Source: Streptantibioticus cattleyicolor NRRL 8057 = DSM 46488
Lineage (GTDB): Bacteria > Actinomycetota > Actinomycetes > Streptomycetales > Streptomycetaceae
NCBI RefSeq assembly: GCF_000240165.1
Contig: NC_017585.1
Coordinates: 310,001 to 374,000, forward strand
DNA length: 64,000 nt
Direction: 5' to 3'
The notes beneath the pieces were generated by a model, which did not search any database, was not told the origin of the DNA, and saw only the letters and a program-made list of their open reading frames with translations. Made by a program: the position numbers and the translations under genes. Of the stretch, positions 8,341 to 20,148 are shown in pieces (position 1 is the stretch's first letter; every line of letters starts with the position of its first letter).

Positions 8341-9585
8341 TCAGGCGCCGGAGCGGGCGGGGTCGTGGTGCGGCGGGAGAGGGACGGGCGCGGTGGTGCG
8401 GGGGTCGCCGGAGACGGCGTCGAGGGCGCGTTCCAGGGCCCGTTGGAACGCGAACTGGCCGGCGCCGACGAGGCCCGCCTCCGCGCCGAGGCTGGCGCTC
8501 TCGATCACCAGGTGCTTGGTGACCAGCGGGTGGCACCCCTCGTACAGCTGGCTGCGCACCGCCGCGACGAACGGTTCGAGGGTGGACAGGATGCCGCCGA
8601 GGTAGACGGCGTCGGGGTTGAAGAAGTTGACGTTGGCGGCGAGGACCATCCCCAGGTACCTCCCGGCGCGGCGTACCGCGCTGGTGGCCGCCGGGTCGGC
8701 CTCGGTCGCCAGCCGGACCACGTCCTCCGGGGAGCGCACGTCGGCGCCGCCGGCCCGCAGGACGCGGACGAGTGCGGCGCCGGAGGCCACGGTCTCCAGG
8801 CATCCGGTGTTGCCGCAGGAGCAGGGGGTGTCGTCGGCGGCGTCGATGCGCACGTGGGTGATGTCGCCGGCGGCGCCGGTCGCGCCCCGGTAGAGCCGTC
8901 CGTCGACGATGATGCCGGCGCCGATCGCGGAACCGATCTTCACCATGATCGACTGCCGTCGTCCGGCGGGCCGTACCGCGTGTTCGCCGACGGCCATGCA
9001 GTTGGCGTCGTTGTCGACGGCGGCGGGGACCCGGAACCGTTCCTCCAGCCAGGCCGCGACCGGGAAGCCGTTCCAACCGGGCATCCGGGACGGCAGGTTG
9101 ACGGTACCGGTCGCCACGTCCACCGGCCCGGGCAGCGAGAGGCCGACGCCGCGCAGCAGGTGCCGGCCGCGCCGCTCGGCGAGTTCTTCGAGCAGGTCCG
9201 CGAGGCGGGGCAGGGCCGCCTCGGGCCCGTCGGCGATGGCGAACGGCACGGTCGAGACGTCGGCGAGCGTGCCGCCCGGGAGCACCACGGCGATGCCGGC
9301 GTGGCTGCCGCCGAGGTCGGCGGCGAGGGCGAACTCGTCGCTGCCGCCGAGCCGCAGCACCTTGCGGGGGCGCCCGCCGGTGGACGAGTGCGTGCCCTGC
9401 TCGGCCACCAGCCCGCGGTCGATGAGCTGGCCGACCGCGGCCGAGATGGTCGACGGCGCGGCCCCGAGCAGCTTGGCCAGCTCGGTGCGGGAGGTCGCCC
9501 GGCCGGAGGCGATGAGCTGGAGCACGCGCGCGGGCAGGGACGGGGCGCCGGTGCCCGTCCGGTGCGCGTCACTTTTTTCAGGCAT
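8341..9585 (-). CDS. ROK family transcriptional regulator (NagC/XylR type)
   Basis: A 414-aa repressor with a winged HTH at about residues 20-75 (SRTELAKLLGAAPSTISAAVGQLIDRGL) followed by a full ROK sugar-binding domain. DLGGSHAGIAVVLPGG is the ATP/phosphate-like loop, and PCSCGNTGCLETVASG is the intact zinc motif CxCGxxGCxE. It heads an operon with the M81 peptidase and cutC and diverges, across 256 bp, from an ABC importer operon that ends with a ROK kinase. It is therefore the likely local regulator, responding to a sugar or sugar-peptide ligand. Confidence 0.88.
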   Translation of the reverse strand: MPEKSDAHRTGTGAPSLPARVLQLIASGRATSRTELAKLLGAAPSTISAAVGQLIDRGLVAEQGTHSSTGGRPRKVLRLGGSDEFALAADLGGSHAGIAVVLPGGTLADVSTVPFAIADGPEAALPRLADLLEELAERRGRHLLRGVGLSLPGPVDVATGTVNLPSRMPGWNGFPVAAWLEERFRVPAAVDNDANCMAVGEHAVRPAGRRQSIMVKIGSAIGAGIIVDGRLYRGATGAAGDITHVRIDAADDTPCSCGNTGCLETVASGAALVRVLRAGGADVRSPEDVVRLATEADPAATSAVRRAGRYLGMVLAANVNFFNPDAVYLGGILSTLEPFVAAVRSQLYEGCHPLVTKHLVIESASLGAEAGLVGAGQFAFQRALERALDAVSGDPRTTAPVPLPPHHDPARSGA

Positions 9586-9732
9586 GGAGAAAATAACTCC
9601 CGGAACGGAGATCGTGGTGTGACACTACGCCCCGATCCGGTGGTGTGGGAACGGTGGTGTGTGGTGTTCCCGCACGGTCACCGTGCGGCGAATTGCCGTT
9701 ATCCATGCAGGTCAAGTGGGGTGCTTGTCTTC

Positions 9733-9759
9733 TTCTGCGGTTTTTTCAGGACCGCAGAA
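9733..9759. promoter_or_regulatory. 9-bp inverted repeat in the ROK / ABC importer intergenic region
   Basis: TTCTGCGGT and ACCGCAGAA form perfect 9-bp arms with a 9-bp spacer (TTTTTCAGG). The site sits upstream of the importer operon and inside its likely leader or promoter. T6 tracts, two of them within TTTTTTCAGG, recur near 9570, here and near 9785. It could be an operator for the ROK repressor or an RNA hairpin; the sequence does not decide. Confidence 0.45.
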
Positions 9760-9841
9760 ACCAACTTGTTACGGAAGTCGGGCTGTTTTTTCGGCCATCG
9801 ACGTCGTTGACTGGCGGCTCCGTGCCACCTCGAGGAGTGCC

Positions 9842-11692
9842 ATGTCACCAGCTCGCACGGCGGCGGGCCGCCGCCGCACGCTCGTCGCGGGCGCCGCCGT
9901 CTCGGCGGGCCTGCTGCTCGCAGGCTGCGCCGGGGTTGGCGGCGTGCGGCCCGCCTCCCACGACGCGATCAACTACGCGCTGCCCGCGAACTTCACCCCC
10001 AACTGGATCCTGCCGATCGGCACCGCGGCCCATCTGAACACCAACAACGCCTCCATCTCGGCCGCGCTGTGGGAACCGCTGGTCTCCTACGACGGCTCCA
10101 CCGGCACCGTCGGCTGGAACAAGGCGGCCTCCATCGCCACCGCCGCCGACTTCGCCCCGGACGGCAGAAGCGTGCGGATCACCCTCGGGGACCGCCACTG
10201 GAGCGACGGCCACCCGATCACGTCACGCGACGTCGACTTCTGGTACCGCCTCATCAAGGCGGACAAGGCACAGTGGGCCGGCTACAACCCGGGCCAGGCG
10301 CCGGACAACTGGACCTCGCTGAAGATCGCCGACGACCACCACTTCACCCTCACCTTCGACAAGGCGTACAACGCCAACTGGATGCTCGCCAACGAGCTGA
10401 GCCTGATCAGACCGCTGCCGCAGCACGCCTGGGACCGGACCGGCCCCTCCGCGCCCGTCTCCGACGCCGACACCACACCCGAGGGCGCCCGGCGGGTGTG
10501 GGACCACCTCAACACCGTCGCCAAGGACATCTCCGGCTACGCCACCAACCCGCTGTGGAAGACCGTCAGCGGCCCCTACACCATCCGTTCCTTCTCCACC
10601 TCGGGCACGGTGCGGCTCACCGCCAACACCGCGTACGACGGCGGCGAGAAGGCACACATCCGCACCGTCAACCTGCTGCCGTTCACCACCAAGGCGGCCG
10701 AGGAGAACGCGCTGCGCACCGGGCAGGTCGACTACGGCTACGTCGACCCGGCCGACCTCGGACAGCGGAAGCTGTTCACCTCGCACGGGTACCGGATCGA
10801 ACCGTGGACCGGGTGGGCCATCACCTACATGCCGTACAACTTCGAGAACCCGGCGATGGGGGCGGTCTTCCGGCAGTTGTACGCCCGGCAGGCGATCCAG
10901 CTCTCGATCGACCAGGACAGCCTGGTGAAGGCCATCTTCAACGGGACCGCCGTCCCCGGCTACGGACCCGTCCCGCAGGCGCAGGCGTCCAACTTCCTGT
11001 CGCCGGCGCAGAAGGCCAACCCGTACCCGTACTCCACCGCCCGGGCGAGGGCGCTCCTGACCGGACACGGGTGGAGCGAGCGGGACGGGGTGATGGTGTG
11101 CGTCCGGCCGGGGACCTCACCGTCGCAGTGCGGCCCCGGGGTGAAGGGCGGCACCCGGTTCCGGATGCAGGTGCTCTCCCAGTCGGGTTCGACGGTGACC
11201 GACAACATGATGAGTGCCATCCAGTCCTCGCTGTCGGAGAGCGGGATCGCCCTGTCCATCAAGACCGCGCCGGTCAACTCGGTGCTGGCGCAGACCCCGC
11301 AGTGCACCGCCGACCAGCCGTCCTGCGACTGGCAGTTGTCGTTCTTCGGCACCGCCGGCAGCTGGTACTTCCCGGCCTTCCCCACCGGTGACTCGCTCTT
11401 CCAGTCCAAGGGCGGCTCCAACTTCGGCAACTACTCCGACCACCCGGCCGACCGGCTGATCACCGCGTCCACCACCTCCGACTCACCGCAGGCCATGCTC
11501 GACTACAGCGCGGCCCTCGCCAAGGACCTGCCGGTGATCTGGCTGCCGGAGCCCGACTACCAGATCTCGGTGATCAGAGACGGCCTCGGCGGCTTCGCCC
11601 AGGACTCGCTCGCCAACTTCCACCCCGCCCAGTGGCGGTGGACGAAGCCGGCCACCGAAGGCGCCGACCCGACCCGAGCGGAACGCCCATGA
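9842..11692 (+). CDS. ABC transporter substrate-binding lipoprotein, family 5 (oligopeptide type)
   Basis: A 616-aa extracytoplasmic solute-binding protein of the DppA/OppA type. The N-terminus is a lipoprotein signal: basic RTAAGRRR, hydrophobic core, then the lipobox LLAGC with Cys about 30. The ATG at 9842 gives this signal directly and has GAGGAG upstream; the longer frame does not. The body has the family's SVRITLGDRHWSDGHPIT and YNPGQAPDNW segments. It should deliver a peptide or glycan-linked ligand to the permeases encoded just downstream (4-bp ATGA overlap). Confidence 0.92.
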   Translation: MSPARTAAGRRRTLVAGAAVSAGLLLAGCAGVGGVRPASHDAINYALPANFTPNWILPIGTAAHLNTNNASISAALWEPLVSYDGSTGTVGWNKAASIATAADFAPDGRSVRITLGDRHWSDGHPITSRDVDFWYRLIKADKAQWAGYNPGQAPDNWTSLKIADDHHFTLTFDKAYNANWMLANELSLIRPLPQHAWDRTGPSAPVSDADTTPEGARRVWDHLNTVAKDISGYATNPLWKTVSGPYTIRSFSTSGTVRLTANTAYDGGEKAHIRTVNLLPFTTKAAEENALRTGQVDYGYVDPADLGQRKLFTSHGYRIEPWTGWAITYMPYNFENPAMGAVFRQLYARQAIQLSIDQDSLVKAIFNGTAVPGYGPVPQAQASNFLSPAQKANPYPYSTARARALLTGHGWSERDGVMVCVRPGTSPSQCGPGVKGGTRFRMQVLSQSGSTVTDNMMSAIQSSLSESGIALSIKTAPVNSVLAQTPQCTADQPSCDWQLSFFGTAGSWYFPAFPTGDSLFQSKGGSNFGNYSDHPADRLITASTTSDSPQAMLDYSAALAKDLPVIWLPEPDYQISVIRDGLGGFAQDSLANFHPAQWRWTKPATEGADPTRAERP

Positions 11693-12648
11693 CGACCCTC
11701 CTGTACCTGACCAGACGCGTCCTCCAGGCCGCCGTGGTGATCCTCATCGTGACCGTGGTGGTCTTCTGCCTGCTGCACGCGCTGCCCGGCGGACCCGCCC
11801 GCGGCATCCTCGGTCCGCAGGCGACCGCCCAGCAGATCACCCAGTTCAACCACGAGCAGGGGCTCGACCGGCCACTGCCGTTGCAGTACGTCCACTACCT
11901 CGGCACCATGCTCCACGGCGACCTGGGGACCTCCTACACCCTCAACGAGTCGGTCTCCCAGCTGATCTGGCAGCGGCTGCCGAAGACCCTGGTGCTCACC
12001 GTCCTGTCGGCGGTGGTCGGGCTGGTGCTGGCGATCCCGCTCGGCATGTGGCAGGCGGTGCGGCGCAACAAGCCGGCCGACTACGTCATCACGGCGCTGA
12101 GCTTCGTCGCCTACGCGACGCCGGTGTACTTCCTCGGGCTGGTGCTGGTGCTGGTGTTCAGCATGGTGCTGCCCTGGCTGCCGCCGCAGGCACCGCAGGG
12201 CGAGACCCTCGGTGCGGTGCTGTCGGACCCCGCCGCCCTCGTGCTGCCGGTCGTCGCCGGTGCCGCCTCGATGGTCGCGGTCTTCAGCCGCTACATGCGC
12301 GCCGCGACGCTGGAGAACCTCTCCGAGGACTACGTCCGCACGGCGCGGGCCGGCGGCGCCGGCCGGCGCGCCATCCTGTGGCGGCACGTCTTCCGCAACT
12401 CGCTCACCCCGGTGGTGGCGATGCTCGGCTACTACGTGCCGGTGCTCTTCGGCGGCGCGCTGGTGGTGGAGCAGTTGTTCAACTACCCGGGGATGGGGCT
12501 GCTGTTCTGGAACGCCGCCCAGTCCTCCGACTATCCGGTGCTGCTCGGCTGCGTCCTGGTCATCTCGGTCGCCACCGTCACCGGCACGCTGCTGGCCGAC
12601 ATCGTCCAGCGGATCATCGACCCTCGTGTGAAGGCAGGTCGCGCATGA
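11689..12648 (+). CDS. ABC transporter permease, DppB type
   Basis: A 319-aa inner-membrane permease with about six transmembrane helices. The first follows TRRVLQAAVVILIVTVVV, and the N-terminal GLDRPLPLQYVHYL segment between helices 1 and 2 is typical of DppB/OppB. The cytoplasmic EAA loop is near residues 215-245 (YVRTARAGGAGRRAILWRH), the contact site for the ATPases. It overlaps both the binding-protein gene and the second permease gene by 4 bp, so all are translationally coupled. Confidence 0.92.
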   Translation: MTTLLYLTRRVLQAAVVILIVTVVVFCLLHALPGGPARGILGPQATAQQITQFNHEQGLDRPLPLQYVHYLGTMLHGDLGTSYTLNESVSQLIWQRLPKTLVLTVLSAVVGLVLAIPLGMWQAVRRNKPADYVITALSFVAYATPVYFLGLVLVLVFSMVLPWLPPQAPQGETLGAVLSDPAALVLPVVAGAASMVAVFSRYMRAATLENLSEDYVRTARAGGAGRRAILWRHVFRNSLTPVVAMLGYYVPVLFGGALVVEQLFNYPGMGLLFWNAAQSSDYPVLLGCVLVISVATVTGTLLADIVQRIIDPRVKAGRA

Positions 12649-13553
12649 GCGCCGTGCTGCAACCGGGCCGGGCGCTCGGCACCGGGCCGTCCCCGCAGAG
12701 TCCGGCGGCGCCCACGGGCACCCGGCTGGCCGTGCGCCGTTTCGCGCGCAACCGGCTGGCCGTCGCCGGCCTGGTGGTGGTCGTCCTCTTCGTGCTGTTC
12801 TGCTTCGTCGGCCCGTTCCTGTACCGCACCGACCAGATGCACACCGCGCTGTCGGAGGTCAACCTCCCCCCGAGCCTGCGGCATCCGCTGGGCACCGACG
12901 CGGTCGGGCACGACGAACTCGGGCGGCTGATGTACGGCGGCAAGGTGTCGCTCCTGGTCGGCCTCGCGGCCGGTCTGCTGGCGACCGTGATCGGCACGCT
13001 GTGGGGCGCGGTGGCCGGGTACGCGGGCGGCTGGGTGGACGCGGTGATGATGCGGGTCGTCGACGCCGGCATCGCCATCCCGGCGCTCTTCATCCTGCTG
13101 GTCATCTCCGCGATCCTCACCCCCGGCGTGCCCGGGCTCGTGCTCATCCTGGGCATCGTCTCCTGGCTGGTGCCCTCGCGCCTGGTGCGGGCCGAGACGC
13201 TCACCCTGAAGAACCGCGATTACGTGCACACGCTGCGCGCCATCGGCGGCACGCACACCCGGGCGATCACCCGCCACATCCTGCCCAACACGGTCTCCAC
13301 CATCGCCGTCGCCGCCACCTTCCAGGTCGCCGACGCGATCCTGCTGGTCGCCTACGTCTCCTACCTGGGCCTGGGCGTGCAGCCGCCGGCCACCGACTGG
13401 GGCGGGATGCTCTCCGCGGGCCTGACCGCCGTCTACTCCGGCCACTGGTGGCTCATCCTGCCGCCCGGCCTCGCCGTCATCCTCGTCGTGTGCGCGTTCA
13501 ACGCCATCGGCGACGGACTGCGCGACACCTTCGACGTCAGGGGACGGGGATGA
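12645..13553 (+). CDS. ABC transporter permease, DppC type
   Basis: A 302-aa permease partner with an N-terminal OppC_N region (RFARNRLAVAGLVVVVLFVL), the HPLGTDAVGHDELGRLMYGG motif that marks DppC/OppC proteins, and an EAA loop near residues 195-225 (YVHTLRAIGGTHTRAITRH). It pairs with the DppB-type subunit to form the membrane channel. Both junctions are ATGA overlaps. The ATG at 12645 is the only start consistent with the family N-terminus. Confidence 0.92.
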   Translation: MSAVLQPGRALGTGPSPQSPAAPTGTRLAVRRFARNRLAVAGLVVVVLFVLFCFVGPFLYRTDQMHTALSEVNLPPSLRHPLGTDAVGHDELGRLMYGGKVSLLVGLAAGLLATVIGTLWGAVAGYAGGWVDAVMMRVVDAGIAIPALFILLVISAILTPGVPGLVLILGIVSWLVPSRLVRAETLTLKNRDYVHTLRAIGGTHTRAITRHILPNTVSTIAVAATFQVADAILLVAYVSYLGLGVQPPATDWGGMLSAGLTAVYSGHWWLILPPGLAVILVVCAFNAIGDGLRDTFDVRGRG

Positions 13554-15250
13554 CCGCCACCACCACGCACGAACCGATCCTCCGCCTCGACGACCTGGAC
13601 GTCGCGTTCACCACCGAGACCGGGCGGGTGCCCGCGGTGCGCGGGGTCTGTCTCGACGTACGCCCCGGCGAGACCCTGGCGCTCGTCGGCGAGTCCGGCT
13701 CCGGCAAGTCCACCGTCGCCCTGGCCGCCATGGGCCTGCTGCCCGGGAACGCGCACGCCACCGGCCGGGCACTGATCGCCGGGACCGACGTCCTCGCCGC
13801 CCGCGAGTCCGACCTGACCGGGTTGCGCGGACGCACCGTGTCGATGGTCTTCCAGGAACCGGCGACCGCCCTCGACCCGCTCACCCGCGTCGGCGCCCAG
13901 ATCGCCGAGGTGGTGCGCAACCACCGTGACGTCTCCGCCCGCGAGGCCCGGCACGCCGCCGTGGAGCTGCTGCGCCGCGTCGGCATCCCGGACCCCGAGC
14001 GGCGCGCGTCGGCCTACCCGTTCCAGCTCTCCGGCGGTCAGCGGCAGCGCGTCGTCATCGCCATGGCCATCGCCAACGACCCCGGGCTGCTCATCGCCGA
14101 CGAACCCACCACCGCGCTCGACGTCACCGTGCAGACCGAAATCCTCGACCTGCTGCGCGAGTTGGCGGTGGACGCCGGGACCGGGGTGCTGCTCGTCACC
14201 CACAACATGGGGGTGGTCGCCGACTTCGCCGACCGGGTCGCCGTCATGCTGCGCGGCGAGATCGTGGAGACCGGGCCGGTCGAGGAGGTCCTGCTGCGCC
14301 CGGCGCACGAATACACCAAGCGGTTGCTGGCGGCGGTGCCGAGGCTCACCGTCGCGGAGGCCGGGGCGGCGGACACGGACGGCGCCGGGGACCGTGCGGA
14401 AGGCAGCGGCACGGCGTCGGAGGCACCCGTGGTCGACCTCGACCGGGTCGGTGTGGTCTTCGGCCGCGGCAGCCGTGCGGTGCGCGCGCTCGACGGCGTG
14501 TCGCTGACCGTCCGGCCCGGGGAGACCGTCGGACTGGTCGGGGAGTCCGGCTCGGGGAAGTCGACCGCCGCCCGCGTCGCGCTGGGGCTGATCCGACCGT
14601 CCTCCGGCAGCGTGTCGCTCTTCGACACCGATCTGCGCAAGGCGTCGGCACGCACCCGCCGTACCCTGCGTGCGGGCATCGGGGTGGTGCTCCAGGACCC
14701 GGTGGCCTCGCTGGACGCCCGGATGACGGTGGGCGAGTGCGTGGCCGAGCCGCTGCGCGTCCACCGCCGCGACCTGCCGGCCGCGGAACGCCGGGCGCGG
14801 GTGGCGGAGGCGCTCGAACGCGTCCAGCTCCCGCGGGCCCTCGCCGACCGCGCCCCGCGGGAACTCTCCGGCGGCCAGCGGCAGCGCGTCAGCCTCGCCC
14901 GCGCCCTCGTCCTCGAACCGCAGCTCCTGGTGGCCGACGAGCCGACCAGCGCCCTCGACGTCAGCGTGCAGGAAGCGGTGCTGACCGTGATCGCCGAGTT
15001 GCAGCGGGACCTCGGTTTCGCCTGCCTCTTCGTCTCGCACGACCTGGCCGTGGTGCAGCGCTTCGCCCAGCGCGTCGTCGTCATGCGCGGCGGACACGTG
15101 GAGGAACACGGCACCACCGGGACGACGTTGCTGCGTCCGCGGACCGACTACACCCGGCGGCTGCTGGCCGCCGTCCCCGTCCCCGACCCCGTTCTGCAAC
15201 GCCAACGCCGCCTGCGACGGCAGGCCGCCGGATCAGGAGCCGACGCGTGA
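13550..15250 (+). CDS. ABC transporter ATP-binding protein, fused DppD-DppF type
   Basis: A 566-aa protein with two complete nucleotide-binding domains. Domain 1: Walker A GESGSGKST at about 47-55, signature LSGGQRQR, Walker B LLIADEPTTALD. Domain 2 repeats the set from about residue 330 (GESGSGKST, LSGGQRQR, LLVADEPTSALD). The linker between them is Ala/Asp/Gly-rich. It powers the DppB/DppC-type channel and acts on the cytoplasmic face. Fusion of the two ATPases into one chain is common in actinobacterial peptide importers. It overlaps both neighbours by 4 bp. Confidence 0.93.
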   Translation: MTATTTHEPILRLDDLDVAFTTETGRVPAVRGVCLDVRPGETLALVGESGSGKSTVALAAMGLLPGNAHATGRALIAGTDVLAARESDLTGLRGRTVSMVFQEPATALDPLTRVGAQIAEVVRNHRDVSAREARHAAVELLRRVGIPDPERRASAYPFQLSGGQRQRVVIAMAIANDPGLLIADEPTTALDVTVQTEILDLLRELAVDAGTGVLLVTHNMGVVADFADRVAVMLRGEIVETGPVEEVLLRPAHEYTKRLLAAVPRLTVAEAGAADTDGAGDRAEGSGTASEAPVVDLDRVGVVFGRGSRAVRALDGVSLTVRPGETVGLVGESGSGKSTAARVALGLIRPSSGSVSLFDTDLRKASARTRRTLRAGIGVVLQDPVASLDARMTVGECVAEPLRVHRRDLPAAERRARVAEALERVQLPRALADRAPRELSGGQRQRVSLARALVLEPQLLVADEPTSALDVSVQEAVLTVIAELQRDLGFACLFVSHDLAVVQRFAQRVVVMRGGHVEEHGTTGTTLLRPRTDYTRRLLAAVPVPDPVLQRQRRLRRQAAGSGADA

Positions 15251-16185
15251 CCCGACCCCTGACACACCCCACGGTCGTCGCCGGCGTCGACATCGGCGGC
15301 ACCACCACGCAGGTGGTGCTGTGCACCCCCGACCTGGCCGTAGTGGCGCACACCCAGATCCCCACCCCGGCGGCCCAGGGCGGCCCGGCGATGATCCGCG
15401 CCGCCCTCGACGCGCTGCGCCGGCTGCTCGGCCAGTCGCCCCGCAGGCTGGCGGGCGTGGGGGTCGGCGCGGCCGGGGTGGTGGACACCGCGACCGGCCG
15501 CGTCCTGGTGGCCAGCGACTCCTTCCGCGACTGGGCCGGCTTCCCGGTCACCGCCACCATCGAGGCCGAACTGGGCGTACCGGCGTTCCTCGACAACGAC
15601 GTCAACGCCTTCCTGCGCGGCGAGGTCGCCAAGGGCGCCGTCCAGGGCGAGCGCGACGTGCTCGGCATCACCCTCGGCACCGGTGTCGGCGGCGCCCTGT
15701 GCCTGGGCGGGACCCTGCTCGACGGGGCGCACGGCGCGGCCGGGGAGATCGGCCACATCCCCGGCTTCGGCGACCTGCCGTGCACCTGCGGCGGACGCGG
15801 CCACCTGGAGACCCTCGCCTCCGGCCGCGCCGTCGCCACCCACTACGCGCGGCGTACCGGACACCGCACCACCGCCCGGCACATCGCCGCCGCGGCGGAG
15901 AACGGTGACGCCGACGCCCGGGCCGTCTTCCACGCCGCCGGAACCGCCGTCGCCCGTGCCGTCCTGATCACCGCGGGCCTGCTCGACGTCACCACCGTGG
16001 TCCTCGGCGGCGGCCTCACCCACGCCTGGCACCTGCTGCACCCCGCGATCCGCCAGGCGCTGGAGGCCGAACCGCCGGTCAGCGCCCAGCCGATCCGCCT
16101 GGAGCGCACCCGGCTGGCCGGTCACGCGGCGGCCATCGGCGCGGCCTGCCTGGCCGGTCCGCGCCCGGCGCCGGTCGGGGCGTAG
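15247..16185 (+). CDS. ROK family sugar kinase
   Basis: A 312-aa ROK protein without an HTH, so probably a kinase. DIGGTTTQVVL is the ATP-phosphate loop, DNDVNAFLRGE supplies the catalytic-base Asp region, and GLGTGVGGAL-like and GAAGEIGHIP segments follow. The zinc motif reads CTCGGRGHLE, so the third Cys of CxCGxxGCxE is His; a His could still bind zinc. It closes the importer operon (GTGA overlap), suggesting that the imported ligand contains or releases a hexose or amino sugar that is phosphorylated here. N-acetylmannosamine, glucosamine or glucose kinase are all possible. Confidence 0.85.
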   Translation: MTRPLTHPTVVAGVDIGGTTTQVVLCTPDLAVVAHTQIPTPAAQGGPAMIRAALDALRRLLGQSPRRLAGVGVGAAGVVDTATGRVLVASDSFRDWAGFPVTATIEAELGVPAFLDNDVNAFLRGEVAKGAVQGERDVLGITLGTGVGGALCLGGTLLDGAHGAAGEIGHIPGFGDLPCTCGGRGHLETLASGRAVATHYARRTGHRTTARHIAAAAENGDADARAVFHAAGTAVARAVLITAGLLDVTTVVLGGGLTHAWHLLHPAIRQALEAEPPVSAQPIRLERTRLAGHAAAIGAACLAGPRPAPVGA

Positions 16186-16197
16186 CCGTCCGGCCGT

Positions 16198-16229
16198 GGC
16201 GGGTCCGGCCGGTGTGCGCCGGGCCCGCC
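16198..16229. terminator. Bidirectional terminator hairpin between ROK kinase and cobN
   Basis: A 12-bp stem (GGCGGGTCCGGC with GCCGGGCCCGCC, one T-G pair) and an 8-base loop lie between the two convergent stop codons. There is no U tract, as is common for strong hairpin terminators in GC-rich actinobacteria. Confidence 0.7.
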
Positions 16230-16243
16230 GCCACCCTCACCGG

Positions 16244-19876
<3,633 letters not shown>

Positions 19877-19925
19877 GCGGTCGCTGGCCTTCCTCGGGGT
19901 CCGCGCCCCGGGCGGTGTCGGATGG

Positions 19926-19956
19926 CTCCGCCGCGCGCCAAGTGGTGCGCGGCGGA
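19926..19956 (-). promoter_or_regulatory. Expression-platform hairpin of the cobN cobalamin riboswitch
   Basis: Directly after the aptamer (reading the minus strand) comes CCGCCGCGC, a short loop, then GCGCGCGGCGG, a very stable stem. It is followed by a second smaller hairpin (CGGGG/CCCCG) and GGAAGG ahead of the cobN ATG. The first stem is the best candidate for the part that alternates with the aptamer kissing loop; no U tract follows it. Confidence 0.55.
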
Positions 19957-20085
19957 AGGGAGTTCCTGGCTCACCCGGCCCCGGGGGGCGGGCTCACAGT
20001 GGCGGGACCGCGCCGGATTCGCACCGGGCTTCCTCCCTGGTCGCCATGGTGGCGGTGGTGGAACGGATGATCCACCGAGGAGCAT
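19950..20085 (-). promoter_or_regulatory. Cobalamin (B12) riboswitch upstream of cobN
   Basis: On the minus strand the conserved core is clear: GGTGCGAATCC, then GCGGTCCCGCCACTGTGA (the B12-box region, about 19993-20027), and GAGCCAGGAACTCCC at 19958-19972. Order and spacing match the AdoCbl/Cbl riboswitch. It lies in the cobN leader, which fits feedback control of B12 synthesis. The 5' boundary and P1 pairing are approximate. Confidence 0.88.
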
Positions 20086-20148
20086 AGTAAGGGGCACCGA
20101 GGAATGGCGGGGAGTACACCGGGTGCGATCATCGGTATGCTCGCGGCC

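Noticed and set aside
6791-9076. A 761-codon frame extending the M81 peptidase upstream
   Set aside because: The extra N-terminal part is Arg/Gly-rich antisense-frame translation lying over the ROK regulator; the family sequence begins at the ATG at 8314.
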